DNA of 64,000 bases from Dehalococcoidia bacterium (GCA_022827095.1 JAJDTP010000019.1:62001-126000), one strand, 5' to 3'; positions 24,914 to 34,005 are shown, counted from the stretch's first letter. The notes: generated by a model not told the origin, from the sequence alone. Numbers and translations: made by a program.

Positions 24914-25852
24914 ATGTACCCAGAGATAATCGTCCCCCTGGACGGGTCGGAACTGGCCGAACAGGTGCTGCCCTACGCGGAACTGTTTGCCGGCGCACTG
25001 GCTGTGCCGGTGGAGTTGGTGCAGGCTTTCGATATCTTGATGACCGCCCTGCAAGGATCGCGGGAATACGTAACCATAAGGGCGCATCTGGAACGCGTCG
25101 GCAGAGAACAGGCAGTACAATCTCTGATGCCGGCACGCCAGCGTCTGGAGTCTTCGGGGTGCGTGGTGGGCATTGCTGTGGAACTGGGGCAGGCGGCCGA
25201 CGTAATCGCAGCGCAAGCGGGCATTGACCCCACAGCGCTGGTGATGATGTCTACCCACGGGCGCGGCGGTATCTCGCGGTGGGCCCTGGGGAGCGTTGCC
25301 GATAGGGTGATACACGCTATTCATAACCCCCTCCTCACGGTGCGGACTGCCCAACTGGGCCGGCCTGCTTCCGCGACGCCATTGGTGGAGACAGTGGTTG
25401 TTCCGTTGGATGGTTCCCCGCTGTCCGAGTTGGCTATACCCCATGCCGTTGGTGTGGCGACGGCGCTCTCGGCCAACATCGTGGTGCTGCGGGCTACGCC
25501 AACCGAGGAGCACTACCGGCACCGGATCAGCATGATTACCCCGCCGCCGGGAACGACGCGGGCTTTCTACCTGGCCACTCCGTCAGAGCTGTTGGCGGAG
25601 GATGCGGCAACCGCCGCCGCTTACCTGGCCGATATAAAGAACCGCATTGCAACCGACCATCAGGTCGAGATAACTGTCGAGCATATCGAGAGTGACGACG
25701 CGGCGCAAACCATCGTGGAACGGGCCAGCGCTCGGTCGTCGCTGGTTGTGATGACCACCCACGGCCGCGGCGGACTGGGGCGCCTGATGATGGGCAGCGT
25801 GGCGGACCGGGTGATTCGCCATTCCAACGCCCCGGTGTTGGCAATCCGTTAG
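24914..25852 (+). CDS. Tandem universal stress protein (two UspA domains)
   Basis: A 312-residue protein with two Usp domains. Domain 1 (about 1-150) begins MYPEIIVPLDGSELAEQVLPYA and ends with the ATP-binding signature MMSTHGRGGISRWALGSVADRVIH. Domain 2 (about 160-312) begins TVVVPLDGSPLSELAIPHA and ends VMTTHGRGGLGRLMMGSVADRVIRHSNAPVL. The G-2x-G-9x-G(S/T) pattern in both suggests ATP binding. Usp proteins act in stress and energy-limited survival. The stop codon is four bases from a truncated symporter relic on the other strand. Confidence 0.92.
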   Translation: MYPEIIVPLDGSELAEQVLPYAELFAGALAVPVELVQAFDILMTALQGSREYVTIRAHLERVGREQAVQSLMPARQRLESSGCVVGIAVELGQAADVIAAQAGIDPTALVMMSTHGRGGISRWALGSVADRVIHAIHNPLLTVRTAQLGRPASATPLVETVVVPLDGSPLSELAIPHAVGVATALSANIVVLRATPTEEHYRHRISMITPPPGTTRAFYLATPSELLAEDAATAAAYLADIKNRIATDHQVEITVEHIESDDAAQTIVERASARSSLVVMTTHGRGGLGRLMMGSVADRVIRHSNAPVLAIR

Positions 25853-25856
25853 CCCC

Positions 25857-25940
25857 CATGCGGCGAGCACCGGCTACCGTGATGGCGATGAGCATCGCGA
25901 AGCAGGCGGCCAACACCAGTATCAGCCAGAAAAAGGGCAT
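25857..25940 (-). pseudogene. Truncated copy of the symporter 5' end
   Basis: Reading minus from ATG 25940 gives MPFFWLILVLAACFAMLIAI and eight further residues to ARRM, almost the same as the first 28 codons of the symporter at 26067-27595 (MPFFWLIVVFAAYFAMLIAI...). Similarity breaks off at the Usp stop. It also continues upstream of the ATG: about 26000-26060 resembles 27650-27715 upstream of the full gene. This is best read as the remains of a tandem duplication of which only promoter region and first codons are left. Confidence 0.75.
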
Positions 25941-25958
25941 TATCCCCCTGGGCAACGT

Positions 25959-25990
25959 AACGGCCCGGCGGCATCGCCGGCCGGGCCGTT
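25959..25990 (-). terminator. Hairpin downstream of the symporter gene
   Basis: AACGGCCCGG (25959-25968) and CCGGGCCGTT (25981-25990) form a perfect 10-bp stem with further GC pairing inside. It lies 76 bp beyond the symporter stop. There is no clear U-run, so the terminator role is tentative. Confidence 0.45.
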
Positions 25991-26066
25991 CAGCGACGGA
26001 GCGACGGCGCCGGCTTACCGGAAAATATGGGTGGTTGGTATTGGCGTTTGCGGCTGAGCCCGATTA

Positions 26067-27595
26067 CTACGGACCCAACGACCCGGCAGCCGCCGCGGCC
26101 CCGGACGTTCCGAGGCCGTTTGCCTTGTCAAACAGCGCTACGACCTCGCCCGATGGTGGCGGAGTAAGAAAAGCGACGGCGATCCCCGACAGGGTCGCAA
26201 CGATGAAACCCGGGGTCGCCGGCTGGATGTCCCACACGCCTGACGGCCCACCGTCCAGGAGCGCCCATGCTGACGCGGCCAGCGTCCCCGCCAGTATCGA
26301 CGCCAGGGCGCCCCAGGAGTTGAACCGCCGCCAGTACAGCGCCAGCAGAGTCGCCGGCCCGAAGGCTGCGCCCATGCCGCCCCAGGCGTAGCTGACCAGG
26401 TGGGATATCGATCCTGGGTAGTAAACGGAGACAGCCGCCGCGCACACGCCGATTATCACCAACAGAAGGCGTCCCAGCCAGACCCGGGCGTTGCCCGTAA
26501 CCCGGTAGGCGAACGTACGGATGAACGGCAGATCGTCGGTGGCTACCGCGGAGGCCAACAGCAGTGCGAGTCGGCTGTGCTCATCACCGCCGCAATGACG
26601 GCGGTCAGCAGCAGTCCGGTGACCACCGGGTGGAAGAAGACCTCAGCCATCACCAGGTAGACCCGCTCCGGATCCGCGGCCAAGTCCAGCATCCCGATTT
26701 CGGCCAACGCCGGCCGCGCAATGAGGCCCAGCATCACGGCCAGCACGAAGACCGATATCAGCCAGGCTATGGAGATGCGTTTGCTGCGCTTGACCTGGTC
26801 CTCGCGCTCCAGGGCCATGAAGCGCTGCAATATGCGTTGTGCGCCCAGTCCTCCCACGGCCCAGCCGGCCATGGATGCGGCGGCGGCCAGTGTGATCCGC
26901 GATCCGTCCGCGTTGTTAAAGGGGTTGAGCCAGTCTGTCGAGTAGTTGCCGATCTCCAGGAATGGGTTCTCGGTCCAACCGGCCAGGGCGATCACCATGA
27001 TCAGCAGGCTGCCCACCATGAGCAGGGCCTGCGTGACGTCGGTGCGGGACACGGCCATGAATCCGCCGATCAGCGTGTAGGAAGCGATGGCGATCAACGT
27101 CACCGTAACTCCGGTAACGTATTCCAGCCCGAACACCGTTTCCAGCAGCTTGGCGCCCCCGACCAGGCCCGAGCTGACGTAGAAGAGTACGAACAGCATG
27201 GTGGTAAGGCCGGAGATGGTGCGCAGCGCGCCGGTGCGTTCGCCGAACCGTACCTCGTAGAACTCGGGGATGGTCAGCACGTTTCCGGCCGCGATGGTAT
27301 AGCGGCGCAGCCGGCTGGCGATGAACGTCCAGCTTAGCCAGACACCAATCACGATCGCAACCGGCACCCAGATTTCCACCGCGCCGAAGGTGAAAGCCAG
27401 CGCGGGCAGCGCCAACATGGTCCACGCGCTGGTGGTGGACGACCCTGCGCTCAGAGCCGCGGTGACGCTGCTGAGTCGCCGGCCGCCCAGGACATATTCT
27501 GACATATCGCGCATTCGGCGAGCGCCGGCCACCGCAATGGCGATGAGCATTGCGAAGTACGCGGCGAATACCACGATCAACCAAAAGAAGGGCAT
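26067..27595 (-). pseudogene. Sodium:solute symporter (SSS family), frameshifted
   Basis: Start ATG 27595 follows GGAGGGGGA. The first frame encodes a PutP/SSS-type transporter to about residue 345, ending ...VMSTADSHCCWPPR. The continuation is in the next frame, LLLASAVATDDLPFIRTF and on to 26067. SSS proteins normally read (V/I)STxDSQLLxASS here: inserting one G would restore Ser-Gln-Leu-Leu. So one base is missing near 26561-26566. The restored protein would be about 510 residues with the usual 12-13 helices. Either the gene is recently inactivated or the base is an assembly error. The family imports proline, pantothenate or other solutes with sodium. Confidence 0.85.
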
Positions 27596-27754
27596 TATTC
27601 CCCCTCCTATGTATCGGATCCCATGTGCGCCGCCCGCAATCAGCAGTCCGACGGCGGAACAACGGTGGCGGCCCACCGCAAATTATGGTTGGCTATTGTT
27701 TGCGTAGCCGGACGAGCCCAGTGGCCAACGGGCCCGGCAAAGTGAAGATCATTG

Positions 27755-28588
27755 CTATGGGGCGCTACCCGTGCCCGCAGGCACCTCAACGCCGACGTTC
27801 AGTAACGACGGGTCGATCAGGATTATCACCAGCATTCCCCAACCGAGCACCAGTCCCAAGGCGACCACCGCGATTTCGGCCATGCCCAGGGGCATCCACC
27901 CCAGCCTGATGCCCAGGCGGTGCTGCCAGAACCGGTTGATGTTGGTTTGGGCGTGCCAGAGTATCCAGGACAGCAGCGTGACCTGACCCACGTTGATGGC
28001 GATGTATGCCGCCTGCTGGGACGTCGTCAGGGGCTCCTCGGCCGGCAGGATGAAGGACACCATTCCCAGGAGAACCACGCCGAAATATATCAGCACGATG
28101 CGGGCCGGGCTGAGTGTAGTCGGGACGCTCCGCTGCTCCATGAGTTCCTGGTAGACGCGCATGTGGGCGTGGAGCCTGAAGAACTGGTAAATCGGCACCA
28201 GGAGAGACAGCGCGTGCATCACCGGAAAGGCGATTTCGCCGGTGTGCTCCCGGTATTGCCGCCACGTGGCATACATCCAGTAGAAGATGTAGAGGCCCGA
28301 GCTGAGCACCGTGAGCGCGACGATTCGTCCGGGCGGAATATAGTAAGGGAAAGCGTCGTCCCGCGGCGGGGAATAGGCGGGGTCCGGCGCCATCGGGGCG
28401 CGGTCAGGAGTGGCCGTACCGCTCTCCGGCGTATACCGGGCGCCGGCCAACCGGTCGATCTCAACGGCGGCTGCCGGTGCGTCGCCAGCGGGATGCAGCT
28501 CGGCTCCACAGGTACCACAAAAGCGGTGTTCGGGAGCGTGGCTCGCGCCGCATCGCGGGCATATCGATGTGTCACCGGAGGCGGTCAT
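27755..28588 (-). CDS. Zinc-ribbon membrane protein (DUF4234-like)
   Basis: A 277-residue protein. The N-terminus is a zinc ribbon, CPRCGASHAPEHRFCGTCGAEL (two Cys-x2-Cys knuckles, residues about 10-31), followed by a Pro/Ala-rich linker to about residue 80. The rest has about five transmembrane segments, starting with IPPGRIVALTVLSSGLYIFYWMY, the pattern of DUF4234 proteins in which a short helix-WMY-TWRQYREH motif follows the first helix. Function is unknown. The gene is downstream of the FAH-family gene on the same strand (73 bp gap with a hairpin between). Confidence 0.75.
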   Translation of the reverse strand: MTASGDTSICPRCGASHAPEHRFCGTCGAELHPAGDAPAAAVEIDRLAGARYTPESGTATPDRAPMAPDPAYSPPRDDAFPYYIPPGRIVALTVLSSGLYIFYWMYATWRQYREHTGEIAFPVMHALSLLVPIYQFFRLHAHMRVYQELMEQRSVPTTLSPARIVLIYFGVVLLGMVSFILPAEEPLTTSQQAAYIAINVGQVTLLSWILWHAQTNINRFWQHRLGIRLGWMPLGMAEIAVVALGLVLGWGMLVIILIDPSLLNVGVEVPAGTGSAP

Positions 28589-28615
28589 GATCTACCGGCG
28601 ACTAAGCAAGGGATG

Positions 28616-28639
28616 CGGGGCAGGGATATACCCGCCCCG
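28616..28639. repeat. Imperfect hairpin, GC-rich
   Basis: CGGGGC(A)GGG...CCCGCCCCG with a one-base bulge and an AT-containing loop (GATATA). It resembles the GGGGCGGGTTT palindrome at 21069-21091. It may terminate the FAH-family gene transcript. Confidence 0.4.
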
Positions 28640-28661
28640 TGTCGAGTTGCGGGCAGGTCAA

Positions 28662-29447
28662 TCAGGCTTTGCCCCACACCACCGGGTTGCTCAGCGTGCC
28701 GATGCCGTTGACGGTGATGTCGCAGACGTCGCCGTCCTTCATGTTCTCGGTGGCGCCGTCGGTGCCCATCCAGAGGACATCGCCGGGAACCAGCGTGAGG
28801 TACTTGCTCATGTCGCTGATGTACTCGCGAACGCCGAAGATCGCGGTGTTGAGGTCGTACTCGCCGACCACGCGCTCGTTGACCTGGATGGTGACGTGGA
28901 GCTCGTCGGGGTCGAGGCCGGTGGCGATCCAGGGTCCCATGGGCTTGAAAGTGTCGGTGTTCTTGGCGCGCCACATGGTGCGGTCGTTGCGCTGCCAGTA
29001 GCGTTCGCTGACATCGTTGCCGATAGTGTACCCGAGCACGTAGTCCAGGGCCTCGTCCTGGCTGACGTTGCGGCACTCCTTGCCGATGACCACCACGACT
29101 TCGCCCTCGTACTGGAGTTCCTCGGTGGCGTCGGCGGGCACCATGATGGGGTCGCCCTGGCCGGTGAGGGCGTTGACCGCACGGTAACCCACGTCGGCTT
29201 TCTTGGGCAGGTTGGGTTCCTCTCCGCGCATGTGGGCCGCCCAGGTAACGTGCTCGGGGAAGTTGATGCCGGCGGCGTAGAAGGTGGGCGGGACCACCGG
29301 CGGGAGCAGCTTGACGGAGCTGAGCGCGTACTTGCTGCCCGATTCCTTGAGGCCGTCGAACAGTCCTCCCTGGACCTCCACGACGGTGTCGCCGTCGACG
29401 ATGCCGTAAGCTACCCGATCTCCCGTGCGAAACCTGCAAATCAGCAT
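28662..29447 (-). CDS. Fumarylacetoacetate hydrolase family protein
   Basis: A 261-residue FAH-superfamily enzyme. I place the start at ATG 29447 (MLICRFRTGDRVAYGIVDGD), behind GGAGG; the longer frame contains no ribosome site. Conserved blocks: PPTFYAAGINFPEH, the metal-ligand Glu-x-Glu in ELQYEGEVVVVIGKE, YTIGNDVSERYWQ, and LVPGDVLWMGTDGATENMKDGD. Members hydrolyse C-C bonds of 1,3-dicarbonyls or hydrate/isomerise 2-oxo acids in aromatic degradation. The specific substrate cannot be assigned. Confidence 0.88.
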   Translation of the reverse strand: MLICRFRTGDRVAYGIVDGDTVVEVQGGLFDGLKESGSKYALSSVKLLPPVVPPTFYAAGINFPEHVTWAAHMRGEEPNLPKKADVGYRAVNALTGQGDPIMVPADATEELQYEGEVVVVIGKECRNVSQDEALDYVLGYTIGNDVSERYWQRNDRTMWRAKNTDTFKPMGPWIATGLDPDELHVTIQVNERVVGEYDLNTAIFGVREYISDMSKYLTLVPGDVLWMGTDGATENMKDGDVCDITVNGIGTLSNPVVWGKA

Positions 29448-29558
29448 GGCCGTCGCCTCCTGTAGTGCGGTGGGTGTGATGTTGATATTGTCGGCGTCAA
29501 TTCTGGCATCATCCCTGAATAGGGTCAAGCAGACATGCAATCTCACTCGTACCGGGTT

Positions 29559-29650
29559 TGTCATTGCGAGCACAGCGCGGCGATCTCGTTGCGGCCAGGA
29601 TCGTCTCTACACTACCGGGATTGCCACGGCGCCAGCGCCTCGCAATGACA
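29559..29650. repeat. REP/MITE-like element, copy A (92 bp)
   Basis: Bounded by TGTCATTGCGAG (29559-29570) and its exact reverse complement CTCGCAATGACA (29639-29650). The interior holds GCGATCTCGTTGCG and GGGATTGCCACGGCG-type blocks that also occur in copies at 49489-49597 and 55833-55925. It fills the gap between the FAH gene start and the HEPN gene end. No transposase is nearby. Repeats with these ends are widespread in several bacterial lineages, including Dehalococcoidia (from memory). Confidence 0.85.
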
Positions 29651-29693
29651 GGTTTACGGAAACTGGGTACACATGAGGATACGCGATGTGGCA

Positions 29694-30107
29694 TCAACTG
29701 GACGGCGGCAAACGCCAAGAATCGACGATGCCACCCAGCAGGGCGTGGATGCGCTCGGCGAAAGCGTCGGCCTGCTCGCAAGCATTGGCAGCGTCCGCTT
29801 GGCTGAAAATTACCGTAACGTTGTAGTCGGCGTCCAGACGCCGGTCGGAGAGCTGCCCGATGACGGAGCCCCAACGCGTTTCAACCAACCCGGGTTTTAC
29901 GATATGCAGGCCGAACAGATTGCTCAATCCGCGATGGTTTTTCGGAGTAACGTCATAAAGCGCCAGTGCCGCTCTGGCGGCGTGCAGCGCCGCGTAGTAC
30001 GCCCGCGAGACAGCGTTAGCATAAAAACCGCCTTGGAGACAAAGCCGGGCGACTTGCCGGCATTCTTCTGCTCTTTGCCACTCCGCGATAGCGATGTTCT
30101 CACTCAC
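29694..30107 (-). CDS. HEPN-domain protein (toxin-like) of a HEPN-MNT pair
   Basis: A 137-residue helical protein starting at GTG 30107, overlapping the upstream nucleotidyltransferase stop by four bases (GTGA). It has the HEPN layout: AVSRAYYAALHAARAAL, a loop, then the active-site-type RRLDADYNV motif. HEPN proteins next to minimal nucleotidyltransferases (MNT) form toxin-antitoxin modules in which the HEPN RNase is controlled by its partner. Divergent promoters are not obvious. The pair lies next to a REP element. Confidence 0.82.
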   Translation of the reverse strand: MSENIAIAEWQRAEECRQVARLCLQGGFYANAVSRAYYAALHAARAALALYDVTPKNHRGLSNLFGLHIVKPGLVETRWGSVIGQLSDRRLDADYNVTVIFSQADAANACEQADAFAERIHALLGGIVDSWRLPPSS

Positions 30108-30439
30108 AGCACGCTAACCCCGTCTTTCGCCAAGTTGTAAATCCAGCCGTTCATACGCTTGGATTCTTCCCATTCCGCCATGGTGGATGGGAAAACAGCC
30201 GGCCCCACGCAAAAATCGGGCACGTCCACAATATGGGCCAGATCGGCGACCGCCCACGCCTTCTTTCGGTCATCCCCCTTGACCAGCACCAGCGTGTTGA
30301 AATCCACTTCAGGGTCGGAAATCCCCCGCGCGTATGGGCCGAAGATAATGATGTCCGCCAACAGGCCGGGGAACTTTTCCTCCAACTGTCGACGATATTC
30401 GTCCAGCCAAGCCTGTTCGTCAGCGCTCAAATTCAGCAT
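30104..30439 (-). CDS. Nucleotidyltransferase-domain protein (MNT antitoxin-like), degenerate motif
   Basis: A 111-residue protein behind GAGGAG. The pol-beta-like signature reads IIIFGPYARGISDPEVDFNTLVLV. In active MNTs this is normally GSxARG...SDxDLLV: here the Ser is Pro and the second Asp of the DxD pair is Asn (Asp-Phe-Asn). AMP transfer to the HEPN partner may therefore be weak or absent, leaving neutralisation by binding. The downstream HEPN gene overlaps by four bases, as in classical HEPN-MNT operons. Confidence 0.8.
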   Translation of the reverse strand: MLNLSADEQAWLDEYRRQLEEKFPGLLADIIIFGPYARGISDPEVDFNTLVLVKGDDRKKAWAVADLAHIVDVPDFCVGPAVFPSTMAEWEESKRMNGWIYNLAKDGVSVL

Positions 30440-30641
30440 CGCTGATGCTCCTCTCGTGAAGCGGCTTCGTTACGGTCATTCTATCACCGGGGTTCTGCGC
30501 GCCATCCGGCCGTTCGGCTGAGCGCGCATTGCGCCGGCAAACGCCGCACTGCCGTGTGGTAACATATCCGGCGTCGCAACGGCAGCCTAGCGTTGTCGTG
30601 CGTAGCGATAAACGAACACGGCAGGCAGGTGCGAATAGAGT

Positions 30642-31409
30642 ATGCAGCAGCCCGAAACCACACTGATTTACTGGGCGCCCAGTCGGGTGAGATTCAACCT
30701 GACGCTGATCCTCGCCGCTGCCGTCATCCTCTTTGGTCTGTACCAACTGTTCACCGACGCCCGCCGGGGGGATGATGTCCCTGCTGAGCCCGCCGCGCAG
30801 ACCCAGGACGCCGGCGGAGAGGCCGAAGAGCCGGCCCCCCGCCGCAGCGGTGGCAGCGGCGCCTGGCTGCTGATAGTTGTCGGCCTGGGCGTTGGCGCCT
30901 ATTCCTGGCTGACTTCGCCGCGGCAGTATCGCGTCTATTCCGACGCGCTGATCATCATGTTCGGGACGCCCAGACGACGCACGATCCACTTCAGCGACAT
31001 TCGTGAAGTGGTGAGCGACCGCGGTTTCATGGGAGACCCGCTGCGCGTGTACACCATGAACCGACGACGCATCCCCCTGCAGGTCCGCGAGCCCGAGGAG
31101 ATGCACCGGTACCTGGACTCGGCCCTGGCCGACTTCCGCCGCGCTTACCCGCAGTACGCGCCGCAGGAAGAACCCGAATCGGGCGAAGCTGCGCCCGACG
31201 TGGTGGAATCTACGGCGACAGACGACACTCGGGCGACCCGAGACGCCGGTCCTGAGCCGGCGGCCGCCGAAAGCGGAGAGGCCGAGGATTCCGCGCCGGC
31301 TGAGCCCGACCCGCCGCCAGAGCGCAGCCCGCGCTCGCGCCGGCGCAGCCTCCGCGATGATGCTCCCTCAGACGGGGGCGACGGCGAGAACCGGCCCCGC
31401 ATCAGCTAG
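30642..31409 (+). CDS. Membrane protein with PH-like domain and long disordered tail
   Basis: A 255-residue protein. It has a first membrane segment (about residues 18-38, LTLILAAAVILFGLYQLF), an acidic Ala/Glu loop, a second membrane segment (SGAWLLIVVGLGVGAYSWL), then a compact domain RQYRVYSDALIIMFGTPRRRTIHFSDIREV that resembles bacterial PH (bPH2) domains. The last 90 residues are a low-complexity Glu/Ala/Pro/Asp tail ending in Arg/Ser-rich segments. No ribosome site is convincing. Function is unknown. It converges with mcrC, 8 bp between stops. Confidence 0.65.
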   Translation: MQQPETTLIYWAPSRVRFNLTLILAAAVILFGLYQLFTDARRGDDVPAEPAAQTQDAGGEAEEPAPRRSGGSGAWLLIVVGLGVGAYSWLTSPRQYRVYSDALIIMFGTPRRRTIHFSDIREVVSDRGFMGDPLRVYTMNRRRIPLQVREPEEMHRYLDSALADFRRAYPQYAPQEEPESGEAAPDVVESTATDDTRATRDAGPEPAAAESGEAEDSAPAEPDPPPERSPRSRRRSLRDDAPSDGGDGENRPRIS

Positions 31410-31417
31410 CGCAACCT

Positions 31418-32548
31418 CTACGGTTCTTCGTCCGCTACCCGAAGCAGTTGCTGGCGGATGGTAGGAGTGTCGGCGGCGAGGTTGACGGTGGCGAACCGGA
31501 TGCGATGGCCCTGGATTGTCGCCGCTGCGTCATAGTCCACGCCGAGGGAAGGGTAGAGCAGCACGCCGGTTGCGGTGCGCCAAAGAGGGTCGCCGGTGTC
31601 TTCCTGCGAACGCAGGTAGGCGTACATCTGGTAGATGTTGCCGGACCGGAAGGTCTGTTTGCCCTGTTGTCCGGCCGAGAGGATGGACGAGAACTTGGTA
31701 TCGATCACGATACGTTGTCCGGCCCCGGCGTTGGCGGCATTCGAGCGCTCCAACATGATGTCCGTGATCATCTGGGGCATCAGATCGCGCACGCCTGGAT
31801 CGCCCGCTTCCATGTGCCAACTCAGGTGCCGCCCGTGCCTGACATTCCAACCGCGATCTCGCAAAACCGCCTCATAGAACCCAGCCACGGCGTGCTCGTA
31901 CAGTTTCCAGCCTGGGCTGGCGTCGCGGTCCGCCATCGCCAGCAGCGCGTTGCCCGCCGTCTCCGTAGGGATAGCTAACTCAAAGGCCAGCCGCGCCGCC
32001 GCCAGCATCCGCCGCTCTTCGGCATCCATCCACCCGGCGCCGCTGCGCAGAATCTGGCCGCTGATACGTCTGGCCTTGGGTTCATTTCGGACGCCGGCCA
32101 GGGCCATTCGGGCGGCCAGTTCGCGGCACCTTCGCTCCAATGGCGCCTTCTTGACGACCCGGGCGAGCAGCAGCAACGCTTCTCTGACACACCGGTTGCG
32201 GGGCGTGTCGATGGTGAGTTCGTCAAACGCGCACGCCACCTGCCCGCGCTGCAGCAACTGCCCCCGTTCGGTTCGGAGCAGGTCGATCCGCCCGCGAACG
32301 CGAGTGAGGACGTCGGCCCGCCGGCGGTAGCCGACGGTGAGGTTGCGCCGCATACGGCGTTCCACGGCGCTGGCAAGCAGTTCGGCCACCAGTTCCGGTA
32401 TGTCGTCCGGAGCCTCTTCCAGCTCGACGCGACGGGAGTCCGGCAGCTCCCGGTACAGCTGGGAGGCGTACAGGAGGAGCAGCCAGATGTTGCGGACGGG
32501 GATCCGGCCGATGAAGCCAGGCGCAGGGGCTTCCGGCGCAGTGGTCAC
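31418..32548 (-). CDS. mcrC: McrC-family 5-methylcytosine restriction subunit
   Basis: A 376-residue McrC-type nuclease subunit. The N-terminal part (GFIGRIPVRNIWLLLLYASQLYR) and the central R-G-R-I-D-L block match the family. The C-terminal PD-(D/E)xK nuclease core is visible as MITDIMLERSN, IVIDTKF and the later QMYAYL helix. McrC supplies the cleavage activity of the McrBC modification-dependent restriction enzyme and stimulates the McrB GTPase. The start overlaps the mcrB stop by four bases, indicating translational coupling. Confidence 0.92.
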   Translation of the reverse strand: MTTAPEAPAPGFIGRIPVRNIWLLLLYASQLYRELPDSRRVELEEAPDDIPELVAELLASAVERRMRRNLTVGYRRRADVLTRVRGRIDLLRTERGQLLQRGQVACAFDELTIDTPRNRCVREALLLLARVVKKAPLERRCRELAARMALAGVRNEPKARRISGQILRSGAGWMDAEERRMLAAARLAFELAIPTETAGNALLAMADRDASPGWKLYEHAVAGFYEAVLRDRGWNVRHGRHLSWHMEAGDPGVRDLMPQMITDIMLERSNAANAGAGQRIVIDTKFSSILSAGQQGKQTFRSGNIYQMYAYLRSQEDTGDPLWRTATGVLLYPSLGVDYDAAATIQGHRIRFATVNLAADTPTIRQQLLRVADEEP

Positions 32549-34005
32549 GAGATGCCCAACAGCCGCGACCGGGCGTCGGCCACTTTTTCAGGGTCGTCGA
32601 ACCAATACTCGTGTAGCAACGGTACGATCTCGGTTTCCACGACCTGTTCAAACCATTCGTCGGGGTCCTCGATGGATGTGCCAGGCGCGAGTGTAACGAA
32701 ACTGTGGCCGATGCGGAACTGGCGCCCGAGATTGCGATCGGTGGCAATATCCTCGTTCAATGCATTGATGCGCTGGGCTATCTCGCCCAGGAATGCGCCG
32801 TCGATGACGCACTGCTCCTCGACCCAATTGCGCCACGTTTCGTTGAGCATCGGTTCCAGGTCGAAGAAGGCGAAGCGGCGGCGCAACGCCAGGTCGACCA
32901 TGGCGATGGAGCGGTCGGCGGTGTTCATCGTGCCGATGACGTATACGTTGGGCGGGATGTACACGCGCTCGTCGGGTTCGCGGGGGTAGGCTAGAGCGAG
33001 AGACTCGTCGAGACTCCGCTTATCGGCCTCCAGCAGTGTGAGCATCTCTCCGAAAATGGAGGCAGGATTGCCGCGGTTGATTTCTTCAATGACCATCACG
33101 TAGTCATTGTCTTCATCGGTTCCTGCTTGCTCCACTATTTGGAGGAAGGGACCATCGACGAGTGAAAGGCTACCATCGCCCTGCGGTCGCCATCCGCGCA
33201 CGAAGTCTTCGTAGGAGAGGTTGGGATGGAACTGCATCGGCCGGACGTTGCGGTCGTCCTTGCGTCCGATGAGGGCGTACGCCAATCTCTTGGCGAGCCA
33301 GGTCTTGCCGGTTCCGGGAGGGCCTTGGAGGATGAGGTTCTGCTTGGTTTGGAGGCGGTGGAGCATTGACTCCAGTGTGGGTTGGGGGAGGAAGCAGCCG
33401 TCGGCGACGATGTTGTCGATGATGTAAGGCGTATGGGGTGTAGGGACGGTGGGAGGGTCTGGGTAAGACGAGCTTTCGATCTGAGGATAATCGCGGTCCC
33501 CGAAGCGTTCCCGGTATTGTGGATCGTTGCGAAAGCGTTCAATGTCCTGTGGTTCATTGCCGAATGCAAACGCAATCAAGGCGTCGGTTTTCCATTCGCC
33601 CGGATATACGGCATGAACCGTTTGCATGTACGCCGAAAAGTAAAATGTTCGTGGAGGAGAGAGTCGTATCCAGTTGACCTTGAGGCGTCGGCGACCTCGC
33701 TCGCGTGGCAGATGGCTAACGACCTCACCCACTGCTTTGATCTCCATCCCGGTCACATTGTGACCACGGTCATCGAAAGGCAAGCCAGGACGATTTGGAG
33801 AGTTAAAGAAAGACTTAATTGCGATGCGATCGCCCTGCTGCATGGAGTCAATGAGGTCTGAGAACATATCATCCGTGTAGCCATTTTCCCAAATGCCGAG
33901 CCGTAAAAACCGATCGGTCTGGTCGCCTGTGGACACCTTGCCGCCATAAGCTGCACCAACGAACCAAGCGGGGCGGGTGTTGTTGCTTTCCGCAGGAGTA
34001 ACCAT
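32545..34005 (-). CDS. mcrB: McrB-like AAA+ GTPase of modification-dependent restriction
   Basis: A 486-residue AAA+ motor behind AAGGAGA. Walker A GPPGTGKT is near residues 224-231, Walker B VMVIEEINRG near 300, and the GTP-specific McrB signature MNTADRS near 355, followed by LALRRRFAFFDLEP. With McrC it translocates on and cuts DNA carrying modified cytosine. The N-terminal 150 residues, from PAWFVGAAYGGKVSTGDQTD, look like an EVE/PUA-type modified-base reader, not the DUF3578-type domain of E. coli McrB. That assignment is from pattern only. No restriction-modification neighbours are present. Confidence 0.92.
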   Translation of the reverse strand: MVTPAESNNTRPAWFVGAAYGGKVSTGDQTDRFLRLGIWENGYTDDMFSDLIDSMQQGDRIAIKSFFNSPNRPGLPFDDRGHNVTGMEIKAVGEVVSHLPRERGRRRLKVNWIRLSPPRTFYFSAYMQTVHAVYPGEWKTDALIAFAFGNEPQDIERFRNDPQYRERFGDRDYPQIESSSYPDPPTVPTPHTPYIIDNIVADGCFLPQPTLESMLHRLQTKQNLILQGPPGTGKTWLAKRLAYALIGRKDDRNVRPMQFHPNLSYEDFVRGWRPQGDGSLSLVDGPFLQIVEQAGTDEDNDYVMVIEEINRGNPASIFGEMLTLLEADKRSLDESLALAYPREPDERVYIPPNVYVIGTMNTADRSIAMVDLALRRRFAFFDLEPMLNETWRNWVEEQCVIDGAFLGEIAQRINALNEDIATDRNLGRQFRIGHSFVTLAPGTSIEDPDEWFEQVVETEIVPLLHEYWFDDPEKVADARSRLLGIS

